Translations under genes and position numbers: made by a program
From: Bradyrhizobium sp. KBS0727
GTDB taxonomy: Bacteria; Pseudomonadota; Alphaproteobacteria; Rhizobiales; Xanthobacteraceae
NCBI RefSeq assembly: GCF_005937885.2
Contig: NZ_CP042176.1
Span: forward strand, 4,149,501-4,213,500
Direction: 5' to 3'
DNA: 64,000 nt
In this document: piece by piece, positions 57,097 to 64,000 of the stretch
Layout: every line of letters starts with the position of its first letter
How positions within the stretch are numbered: position 1 is the stretch's first letter
Notes under the pieces: model-generated
Seen by the model: the letters and a program-made list of their open reading frames with translations, nothing else
Database searches by the model: none
What the model was told of the DNA's origin: nothing

Positions 57097-57993
57097 TCAG
57101 AAACGCAGCGCCATGGCGACGCCGCCGAGCGTAACCACGAGCGCGCCGATCTCGCGCAAGCCCAGCGGCTCGTGCAGCATCGCGGCCGCCGCGAGCACGC
57201 CGACCACCGGCACCAGCAGCGTGCCGATCGACGCCGTTGCCGCCGGCAGCCGCTCCAGTGCTGCGAACCAGCAGACATAACTCAGGCAGAACTGGATCAG
57301 CGTCATATAGACCATCGACGCCCAGCCGGTGGTTGAGAGCGCCGCAAGCTGCGGATGCTCGACAGCGAGGCCAACGATCGCGATCGGGAGGCAGCCGAGG
57401 CCGACCTGCCAGGCCGCTAGTGACAAAGGCGGCATCGCCAGCGGGAAATGTTTGGTCAGCACGGTCCCGAGCGCGACGCACACCGCGCCCGCCAGCGCAC
57501 ACAGGATGCCTGGCAGCTTTTCAACGCCGGCCTCGAGGCCGTTGCCGCCGATCAGCACGACGATACCGGCGAGCGCGACCAACAGCGAGATCGCGCGTAG
57601 CAGCGACAGCCGTTCGCCGAGAACGGGCCACGCCAGGAATGCGACCCAGACCGGGATCGATATCCCGAGCACGGCGGCCTCGCTGGCGCTGAGCCAAAGC
57701 AGTGCCAGCCCCATAAACGCGGTCCAACCGCCGATCGCCAGCGTCGATACCAGGAAAAGCCGCAGCCACATCGGCCGCGGCACGCTCAGTTGTTGCCGCC
57801 GCGCGACCGCGATCAGGGCGAGCGCAGCGGCGCCGACGATGCCGCACAGGCCGCGCGAGGACAGCGGCGGCCACTCCGTCAGGAGATGTTTCATGATCGG
57901 GAAGTTGAGCCCCCACCCCACCGATGCGACGACGAGGAAGCCGAGCCCGAGCGGAGACATTCGGGCGCGACCCGCTTGGCGATTGACAGACAT
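57097..57993 (-). CDS. DMT superfamily (EamA) transporter, paralogue A
   Basis: 298 residues from ATG 57993. Ten helices in two EamA units: LGFLVVASVGWGLNFPIMKHLLTEWP opens, WPVLGERLSLLRAISLLVALAGIVVLIGGNG closes the first; GILCALAGAVCVALGTVLTKHF starts the second and VPVVGVLAAAAMLHEPLGLREIGALVVTLGGV ends it. Its sequence parallels the gene at 60862-61761 helix for helix (GLALLWLSASEAA against GLALLWLPASEAA). Probable metabolite exporter; substrate unknown. Confidence 0.9.
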   Translation of the reverse strand: MSVNRQAGRARMSPLGLGFLVVASVGWGLNFPIMKHLLTEWPPLSSRGLCGIVGAAALALIAVARRQQLSVPRPMWLRLFLVSTLAIGGWTAFMGLALLWLSASEAAVLGISIPVWVAFLAWPVLGERLSLLRAISLLVALAGIVVLIGGNGLEAGVEKLPGILCALAGAVCVALGTVLTKHFPLAMPPLSLAAWQVGLGCLPIAIVGLAVEHPQLAALSTTGWASMVYMTLIQFCLSYVCWFAALERLPAATASIGTLLVPVVGVLAAAAMLHEPLGLREIGALVVTLGGVAMALRF

Positions 57994-58174
57994 GATGGAA
58001 CCGGATCCGGGCGGGAGGCGTCTTTGTTCTTGTTCTGACACAACGAAAGGGAACTCGCTTCACGCAAATTCTATATGCACTCTACCATACAGACGATTTG
58101 TCGGCATTCCGTCTTAATCTTCGCGTGGGGCCAAGCGAGTCGCCGGACCGCAGCCCGAAGGAGAAGGAATCATT

Positions 58175-58579
58175 GTGCCGCGCGTTCTCGTGGTGGATGA
58201 CGACCCGATGGTATCCGTCGCCATCGAGCTCTGTCTGACGCGCCAGGGTTTCGAGGTCACCGTCGCCGACGGTGGTGAGGCGGGAATGCGCGCTATCGAA
58301 GCATGCCGCTTCGACGTCATGCTGATCGACGTCTTCATGCCGCATATGCGCGGCTTCGAATCGATCCGGATGTTTCACGAGCGCATGCCTGAGGTGCCGA
58401 TCGTCGCGATGTCAGGTTATGCCTTCGCCAACACCGAGCGCGCGCCGGATTTCCTGCGGATGACCATCGAACTCGGCGCGGCATGCTGCCTGCGCAAGCC
58501 GTTCACGCCGAACGCACTGTTGACCACGATAAATGAATGCCTCAACAAGCCGACAGTCTCCGCGCGTTTCTCAAACTAG
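58175..58579 (+). CDS. Single-domain response regulator
   Basis: 134 residues from GTG 58175. Receiver residues: VLVVDDDPMVSVAIELCL, phospho-Asp in VMLIDVFMPHMRGFE, Ser in VAMSGYAF, and CLRKPFTPNAL (Lys). No output domain. The hybrid kinase begins at 58596, or in an overlapping frame at 58533, so the two genes form a signalling pair in which this protein may relay phosphate from the kinase. Confidence 0.92.
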   Translation: MPRVLVVDDDPMVSVAIELCLTRQGFEVTVADGGEAGMRAIEACRFDVMLIDVFMPHMRGFESIRMFHERMPEVPIVAMSGYAFANTERAPDFLRMTIELGAACCLRKPFTPNALLTTINECLNKPTVSARFSN

Positions 58580-58595
58580 CGAAATAAAGCCGTTC

Positions 58596-60899
58596 ATGCC
58601 GTCGCAGCGCGTTATTATTGGAATTGGCCTTGCCATTCTGCTCGCGATCAGCGCCGCGTCAATCGGTTTGGACGTCAAGTCGCGCATCGACGCGGTCGCG
58701 GTTGGCGAGACGCTGGGTATGCTGCGGAAATTCGCCGATATCCAGTTGTTGCTCCGGCGATCCGAAAGCGCCGCGCGCGGTTTCGCCCTCAGCAAGGACG
58801 ACTACTTCGTCCGGGAATATCGCAACGCCAGTGAGGGTGTCCCGGCGGCTTTCGACAACCTGATTGCCGAGTTTGCGGATCGTCCCGACGAGAAGCTCGT
58901 GATCGAGCAAGCCAAGGCCCTTGCCATCAGACGCATGGCTATCAGCGCCGAATTGATCAGGCTACAGGCGGCCGGCGATAGCGCCGGAGCTGCCGCGCAG
59001 ATGGCGACGGCCGAAGGCCGCACGACCATGGAAAAGATCGACATCGGTCTTGAGAAAATCATTGTCCAGGTGAGAACGCGCCTCGCCGATCGCTACGCCG
59101 CTTCCAGCACCACCCGGGCCTTCCTGCTGGCCATCGATCTCGCCGGGGTCGTGCTGATCCTGATCCTGGCGACAACCCTGATCCAGACGTCGCGGCGATC
59201 AAGACGCGAGCTTCAGCACTCACTGGACGCGACGCAAGCTGCCAACGAATCCCTGGAGGCCGCGGTGGCCGAGCGCACCGAGCATCTGGTCGCCGCCCAT
59301 GAAGAGCTGCGGCATTCGACCGAGGTGCTGCAGAACACCTTCAACAGCGTTGCGGAAGCGGTGATCGTCCTCAACGCCGGGGGCGAGATTATCCTCGCCA
59401 ACCAGGCGGCCGGGAAATTGTTGAATTACGAGCCGGGCATGAACGTCCGGGAACTGCGGCGACAAAGCGTCGCCTATCACGCCGACGGGGTGACCCGGCT
59501 GTCGTCCGATGAAATGCCCTCCGCGCAGGTGCTGCGCGGCGAACCATTCGACGAGCAGGAAATCGTCATCCGTCCCGCCGACGGCCGCGATCCGCTGCAT
59601 CTCGTGGTCAGCGGCCGCCCGCTGCGCGACGCCTCGGGCGGGATCAGCGGCGCGGCGCTGGTCTATCACGACATTTCGCAATGGCGCGAAACCGAGCACA
59701 AGCTGCAACAATCGCAAAAGCTCGACGCCATCGGCAAGCTTACCGGCGGCGTCGCGCACGACTTCAACAACATGCTGACGGTCATCACCGGCACCACCGA
59801 AACGCTGGTCGCGGGTCTGGAGCATATGCCGACGCTGCAGAAGACCGCGGCGATGATCGACCAGGCGGCGGAGCGCTGCAGCGAACTGATCCAGCACCTG
59901 CTCGCCTTCGCCCGCCGCCAGCCGCTGCATCCGCGCAATATCGACGTCAACGGCACCGTGCTCGATATCGCCAAACTGCTCCGCCCGACGCTCGGCGAAC
60001 AGATCGAGATCGACTCGATCCTGGAGCAGGAGGTGGCGACCTCGCATATCGACGCCTCGCAGCTCGCGAACTCGCTGCTCAACATGGCGATCAACGCCCG
60101 CGATGCGATGCCCGATGGCGGCAAGCTGTTGCTGGAGACCCGCAACGTCGTGCTCGACGAAGCCTATGCCCAGGCCAATCCGGACGCGCGGCCCGGCGCC
60201 TATGTGATGCTCGCCGTCAGCGACACCGGCACCGGCATGTCCAGGGAGGTGCAGGACAAGGTGTTCGAGCCGTTCTTCACCACCAAGGAGGTCGGCAAGG
60301 GAACCGGGCTCGGCCTGAGCATGGTCTACGGCTTCGTCAAGCAATCCGGCGGTCACATCAAGATCTACAGCGAACTCGGCCACGGCACCACGATCAGGCT
60401 GTATCTGCCGCCGGCCCGCGGCCAGGTCGAGGCTCCGGCCGCCGCGGCGGCGCCGCCGTTGCATGGCGACGAGACCATCCTCGTGGTCGAAGACGACGCC
60501 CTGGTGCGCAACTTCGTCGCCGCGCAATTGAAGTCGCTCGGCTATGAAACGGTGACCGCCGCCGACGGCCCGGCCACGCTCGCCATCGTCGACAGCGGCC
60601 AGCCGTTCGACCTGCTGTTCACCGACGTCATCCTGCCCGGCGGCATGACAGGCCGGCAACTGGCCGATGAAGTGGCGCTACGCCGCCCGGGCACGAAGGT
60701 GCTCTATACCTCCGGCTATACCGACAACGCGATCGTGCATCAGGGCCGGCTCGATCCCGGCGTGCTGCTCTTGAGCAAGCCCTATCGCAAGTCGGGGTTG
60801 GCCGACATGGTCCGCCGTGCGCTGAAGGCGGGCAATCCGGGAGCGGCTTCGCCTGAACAGCTTATGAGCGCGTCGCCAGCACCACGCCCGCCAGCGTAA
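58596..60899 (+). CDS. Hybrid sensor histidine kinase (CHASE3-PAS-HisKA-HATPase-REC)
   Basis: 767 residues from ATG 58596; ATG 58533, overlapping the regulator, would add 21 residues. The first helix (IIGIGLAILLAISAASIGLD) and a second at about 180-205 flank a CHASE3 domain with RRSESAARGFALS. A PAS domain (about 245-360, LQNTFNSVAEAVIVLNAGGEII) precedes HisKA (GGVAHDFNNMLTVITG, His at about 388), HATPase_c (NLLNMAINARDAMPDGG, GKGTGLGLSMVYGFVKQSGG) and a C-terminal receiver (VVEDDALVRNFVAAQLKSLG). Ligand unknown. The last 38 bases overlap the convergent DMT gene. Confidence 0.92.
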   Translation: MPSQRVIIGIGLAILLAISAASIGLDVKSRIDAVAVGETLGMLRKFADIQLLLRRSESAARGFALSKDDYFVREYRNASEGVPAAFDNLIAEFADRPDEKLVIEQAKALAIRRMAISAELIRLQAAGDSAGAAAQMATAEGRTTMEKIDIGLEKIIVQVRTRLADRYAASSTTRAFLLAIDLAGVVLILILATTLIQTSRRSRRELQHSLDATQAANESLEAAVAERTEHLVAAHEELRHSTEVLQNTFNSVAEAVIVLNAGGEIILANQAAGKLLNYEPGMNVRELRRQSVAYHADGVTRLSSDEMPSAQVLRGEPFDEQEIVIRPADGRDPLHLVVSGRPLRDASGGISGAALVYHDISQWRETEHKLQQSQKLDAIGKLTGGVAHDFNNMLTVITGTTETLVAGLEHMPTLQKTAAMIDQAAERCSELIQHLLAFARRQPLHPRNIDVNGTVLDIAKLLRPTLGEQIEIDSILEQEVATSHIDASQLANSLLNMAINARDAMPDGGKLLLETRNVVLDEAYAQANPDARPGAYVMLAVSDTGTGMSREVQDKVFEPFFTTKEVGKGTGLGLSMVYGFVKQSGGHIKIYSELGHGTTIRLYLPPARGQVEAPAAAAAPPLHGDETILVVEDDALVRNFVAAQLKSLGYETVTAADGPATLAIVDSGQPFDLLFTDVILPGGMTGRQLADEVALRRPGTKVLYTSGYTDNAIVHQGRLDPGVLLLSKPYRKSGLADMVRRALKAGNPGAASPEQLMSASPAPRPPA

Positions 60900-61761
60900 A
60901 GGCCAGCGCCACGATCTGTGTCAACCCCAGCGGCTCGTGCAGCGCGAGCGCCGATGCCACCACGCCGATCACGGGCACCGCCATGGTGCCGATCGCCGCT
61001 ACCGACGCCGGCAGCCGCGCCAGCGCCGCAAACCAGCTGACATAGGCGATGCAGAACTGGATCACGATCGAATAGGACAATAGCCACCAGCCGAGCTGGC
61101 TGACCTTCTCGATATGCGTGGTCTCGATCAGCAGACCCGCCACCGCCACCGGAAAGCAGCCGAGCCCGATCTGCCAGGCCGCCGCCGGGATCGGCGGCAG
61201 TTGCAGCGGCAGTTTTTTGGCGAGCACGGTGCCGAGCGCGAAACCAATGGCAGCCGTCAGCGCCATCAAGATACCCGGCAGTTTGGCTGCGCTCGCGGTG
61301 AAGCCGTTGCCGCCCATGATCGCGGCAAGGCCCGCGAACGCCATCACCAGCGCGAAGCTGCGCAGCAAGGTCGGCCGCTCGCCGAGCACCGGCCAGGCCA
61401 GCAGCGAGGCCCAGACCGGCATGGTGTAGGCGATCAGCGCGGCTTCGCTGGCCGGCAGCCAGAGCAGCGCCAGCCCCATCAGCACCATCCAGCCGGTGAC
61501 GTTGAGCAGTGCCGCCAGCATCAGCCGCGGCCACAACCGGCGCTCGACCCGCAGGCTCTGTCCCATCACTAGCGCGAAGGCGGCCAGCAGCGCCGCGCCG
61601 ATCACGCCGGTGAGGCCCCGGAAGGTCAGCACCGGCAGCTCGCTGAGCAGGTATTTGGTGACCGGCCAATTGAAGCCCCAGCCCACCGACGTGATGGCGA
61701 GGAACATCAGGCCTGCGGGGGCGAGGCGCGCAGGCGCATTGGTGGGGGACGGGTTGGTCAT
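60862..61761 (-). CDS. DMT superfamily (EamA) transporter, paralogue B
   Basis: 299 residues. Two EamA units: GLMFLAITSVGWGFNWPVTKYLLSELPVLTFRGLTG, LAWPVLGERPTLLRSFALVMAFAGLAAIMGGNG, then GFALGTVLAKKLPLQLPPIPAAAWQIGLGCFP and ALHEPLGLTQIVALAFTLAGVVLATRS. It is clearly the paralogue of the gene at 57097-57993, same strand, with the two-component pair between them. The 3' end overlaps the hybrid kinase by 38 bases on the opposite strand. Confidence 0.92.
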   Translation of the reverse strand: MTNPSPTNAPARLAPAGLMFLAITSVGWGFNWPVTKYLLSELPVLTFRGLTGVIGAALLAAFALVMGQSLRVERRLWPRLMLAALLNVTGWMVLMGLALLWLPASEAALIAYTMPVWASLLAWPVLGERPTLLRSFALVMAFAGLAAIMGGNGFTASAAKLPGILMALTAAIGFALGTVLAKKLPLQLPPIPAAAWQIGLGCFPVAVAGLLIETTHIEKVSQLGWWLLSYSIVIQFCIAYVSWFAALARLPASVAAIGTMAVPVIGVVASALALHEPLGLTQIVALAFTLAGVVLATRS

Positions 61762-62522
61762 GAGGGTACCGGCAAGAATCAGGCGGGCACCCTGCCGCGT
61801 ATTTGGACCCGAGACTATCGGTTGGCGCGCATGTCAGGGCGGAACCCTCCGTAGGCCTACGTGAGTCTCGCCAGCGCAATCCTTTGCGCCGAATAAATAG
61901 TTGCCCTGTGAACAGCGGGAGCAGTCGGGATTTTGACCCCGCCAAACAATTTTTTACGCTTGGGAATCTGTGAGGACTCACTGATACTTGGACCCATCAC
62001 AGACGCGGCATTGCCCCCTGTTATCCCCCCTTGTCCACCATATTTAGTATTTGATTCAGGAACTCGTACTAGTCCTTGACGGACGAGACGGAGTTGGCCT
62101 AGTTTTCAACCCGTTCGGCGCGAGTGTGTTTTGGGTCCCCGCCGGTCATCCCAAATGGGTTCCGAAACGACCACTCCGACGGCCGGTTGAGGCAGCGGAT
62201 GAGGGCTTGTCTGCCCTCGGTTCTCGGGAATTCTTCTGAGAATTCCCAGGGTTCTTCGGGGCGCCAGAAACGGGCCGGAATAGGCCCAGAAGATGCGTCG
62301 GTAGAAGCGTTGGGGCGTTGAATTGCATGACCTCGGAAACCCTTCGGGTTGCCCTGGGAGTGCCAGAGAACAGGCCGGGTTTCACCGGTTGAGCTGCGGA
62401 TGGCGCGGTCAGGGTTGTCCAAAACAGTTGTTTTGGACGGCCATGGTCAGGGAGTCCGCTCAAGGAATAACATCCGGTTCTCGCGGAAAGCGGGCCGGTC
62501 AAAGAAGAGACGGGGCACGACC
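61762..62522 (+). promoter_or_regulatory. Long structured leader upstream of nrdJ
   Basis: 761 bases without a credible gene. Several perfect hairpins lie in the last 320 bases: GAGGGC/GCCCTC (62201-62218), GGGAATTCT/AGAATTCCC with a TCTG loop (62226-62247), AACCC/GGGTT around 62338-62350, and GTCCAAAACA/TGTTTTGGAC (62417-62438). No cobalamin-riboswitch B12 box was seen, although NrdJ uses adenosylcobalamin. The hairpin series suggests a regulatory RNA or stacked repeat debris. Confidence 0.5.
62036..62049 (+). promoter_or_regulatory. Possible NrdR-box-like site
   Basis: CACCATATTTAGTA matches 11 of 14 positions of the NrdR box core (CACTATATATAGTG). NrdR represses ribonucleotide reductase genes, usually through two boxes about 31 bases apart. 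No good second box at that spacing was found, so the call is weak. Confidence 0.3.
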
Positions 62523-64000
62523 ATGCGAATCGAACGGCGCAACACCACTTCCGGCCAGTCACCCTACGCAGGGATTGATTTCAGATTGACGACATCTGAG
62601 ATCCGCAACCCCGACGGTTCGATCGTGTTCCGCCTGGAAAACGTCGAGGTGCCCCAGTTCTGGTCGCAGGTCGCCTCCGACGTCTTGGCGCAGAAGTATT
62701 TCCGTAAAGCGGGCGTCGCCGCGCGCCTGAAGAAGGTCGAGGAAGAGACCGTGCCGTCCTGGCTGTGGCGCTCGGTGCCCGACACCGAGGCCCTGGCGCT
62801 CCTTCCCGAGAACGAGCGCTTCGTCAGCGAACTCAGCGCCAAACAGGTGTTCGACCGCCTCGCCGGCTGCTGGACCTATTGGGGCTGGAAGGGCAACTAC
62901 TTCTCGTCGGAAGAAGACGCGAGCGCGTTCTTCGACGAGTTGCGCTTCATGCTGGCCAAGCAGATGGTCGCGCCGAACTCGCCGCAGTGGTTCAACACCG
63001 GCCTGCACTGGGCCTACGGCGTCGATGGTCCCGGCCAGGGCCACTATTACGTCGATCCCTTCACCGGCAAACTGACCAAATCCAAGTCGGCTTACGAGCA
63101 TCCGCAGCCGCATGCCTGCTTCATCCAGGGCGTCGGTGACGACCTCGTCAACGAGGGCGGCATCATGGACCTCTGGGTCCGCGAGGCGCGCCTGTTCAAA
63201 TATGGCTCCGGCACCGGCTCGAACTTCTCGCGCCTGCGCGGCGAAGGCGAAAAGCTGTCCGGCGGCGGCCGCTCCTCCGGCCTGATGAGCTTCCTCAAGA
63301 TCGGCGACCGCGCCGCCGGCGCGATCAAGTCCGGCGGTACCACCCGCCGCGCGGCCAAGATGGTCGTGGTCGACGCTGATCACCCGGATATCGAGACCTA
63401 TATCGACTGGAAGGTGAAGGAGGAGCAGAAGGTTGCGGCGCTGGTCACCGGCTCCAAGATCAACCAGAAGCATCTGAAGGCCGTGCTGAAGGCCTGCGTC
63501 AATTGCGAAGGTTCGGGCGACGACTGCTTCGACCCCGAGAAGAACCCTGCCCTGCGCCGCGAGATCAAGCTCGCGCGCCGTTCGCTGGTGTCCGACAACG
63601 TCATCAAGCGGGTGATCCAGTTCGCCAAGCAGGGCTACAAGGACATCGACTTTCCGACCTACGACACCGACTGGGATTCGGAAGCCTACCTCACCGTGTC
63701 CGGCCAGAACTCCAACAACTCGGTCTCGCTGAAGGACGATTTCCTCCGCGCCGTGGAAACCGACGGCGACTGGAACCTGATCGGCCGCACCAACAAGAAG
63801 GTGACGAAGACGCTCAAGGCGCGCGACCTCTGGGAAAAGATCGGCCACGCCGCCTGGGCCTCGGCCGATCCCGGCCTGCACTTCAACACCACCATGAACG
63901 ACTGGCACACCTGCAAGGCGTCCGGCGACATCCGCGCCTCCAATCCGTGCTCGGAATACATGTTCCTGGACGACACCGCCTGCAACCTGGCCTCCGCCAA
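62523..64000 (+). CDS. nrdJ: Vitamin B12-dependent (class II) ribonucleotide reductase, 3'-truncated by window edge
   Basis: Open from ATG 62523 to the edge (492 residues seen). It starts MRIERRNTTSGQSPYAGIDF, then PQFWSQVASDVLAQKYFRKAGV, MVAPNSPQWFNTGLHWAYG, HACFIQGVGDDLVNEGGIMDLWVREARLFKYGSGTGSN, GGGRSSGLMSFLKIGDRAAGAIKSGGTTRRAAKMVVVD and NPCSEYMFLDDTACNLAS. This is the typical class II reductase of Bradyrhizobium, about 1250 residues when complete. It makes dNTPs from NTPs or NDPs with adenosylcobalamin, with or without oxygen. It is preceded by a structured leader. Confidence 0.95.
   Translation, partial: MRIERRNTTSGQSPYAGIDFRLTTSEIRNPDGSIVFRLENVEVPQFWSQVASDVLAQKYFRKAGVAARLKKVEEETVPSWLWRSVPDTEALALLPENERFVSELSAKQVFDRLAGCWTYWGWKGNYFSSEEDASAFFDELRFMLAKQMVAPNSPQWFNTGLHWAYGVDGPGQGHYYVDPFTGKLTKSKSAYEHPQPHACFIQGVGDDLVNEGGIMDLWVREARLFKYGSGTGSNFSRLRGEGEKLSGGGRSSGLMSFLKIGDRAAGAIKSGGTTRRAAKMVVVDADHPDIETYIDWKVKEEQKVAALVTGSKINQKHLKAVLKACVNCEGSGDDCFDPEKNPALRREIKLARRSLVSDNVIKRVIQFAKQGYKDIDFPTYDTDWDSEAYLTVSGQNSNNSVSLKDDFLRAVETDGDWNLIGRTNKKVTKTLKARDLWEKIGHAAWASADPGLHFNTTMNDWHTCKASGDIRASNPCSEYMFLDDTACNLASA

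Noticed and set aside
61762..62522. Cobalamin riboswitch before nrdJ
   Set aside because: The B12 box and conserved riboswitch core segments were not found; B12 riboswitches also usually control B12-independent reductases.
62559..63908. 449-residue minus-strand frame at the right end
   Set aside because: Shadow of nrdJ, which runs open on the plus strand to the window edge and has class II reductase motifs.

Overview
The window looks like chromosomal DNA of an alphaproteobacterium of the Bradyrhizobium/Rhodopseudomonas group. The evidence is high GC, many ABC and DMT transporters, families typical of this group (DUF1236, BA14K, DUF3309-like microproteins, DUF2155, NDUFA12, a His-rich RNase E), and candidate promoters of the alphaproteobacterial general-stress sigma factor EcfG (GGAAC-N16/17-CGTT). 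No tRNA, rRNA, prophage or CRISPR array is visible. 

Layout. 1-11.3 kb: end of an ABC substrate-binding protein, DUF3617 protein, a giant AsmA/YhdP-like protein, a peroxiredoxin with a histone-like tail, an M23 peptidase, a branched-chain-type solute-binding protein and a NodU/TobZ-type carbamoyltransferase. 11.4-17.5 kb: a gene-poor accessory stretch with a Crp/Fnr regulator, very small genes, an AI-2E-family permease, a DUF1236 protein, broken remnants and an IS5-family transposase stub. 17.5-34.6 kb: DMT exporter, 3-hydroxyisobutyrate-dehydrogenase-like enzyme, prfB with a programmed frameshift, PBP1A, AmiC-type amidase, rne, RraA-like protein, dctA, bioY, an aminotransferase and an M48 protease. 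34.7-56.2 kb: a housekeeping backbone (dsbA-like, aroQ, accB, accC, aat, DUF2155, NDUFA12) repeatedly interrupted by accessory modules: DUF1236/LuxR/exported proteins, a translationally coupled kinase-regulator-kinase operon, an acyltransferase flanked by an 81-bp perfect direct repeat, a DASS transporter, an SDR plus esterase pair, an antiporter, and a GlxA-type regulator divergent from a DJ-1/PfpI protein. 56.4-61.8 kb: BA14K protein and a response regulator/hybrid kinase pair between two paralogous DMT transporters. 61.8-64 kb: a long structured leader and the 5' part of class II ribonucleotide reductase nrdJ, cut by the right edge. 

Strongest non-routine signals. (1) Three small minus-strand genes, one of them directly upstream of the Crp/Fnr gene, share an 18-bp box centred 29.5-30.5 bp upstream of a similar -10-like hexamer. 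That places it at about -41.5, the class II activator position, and suggests a local autoregulated regulon. (2) The 81-bp direct repeat around the acyltransferase duplicates the 3' end of the DASS transporter. (3) Two dispersed repeat families are present. One is a 123-bp multi-hairpin element with compensatory base changes. The other is about 100 bp long, and its end supplies the stop codon of three unrelated genes. (4) Five candidate EcfG promoters precede exported-protein genes and the coupled signalling operon. All functional statements are read from sequence and family knowledge; no search was run.
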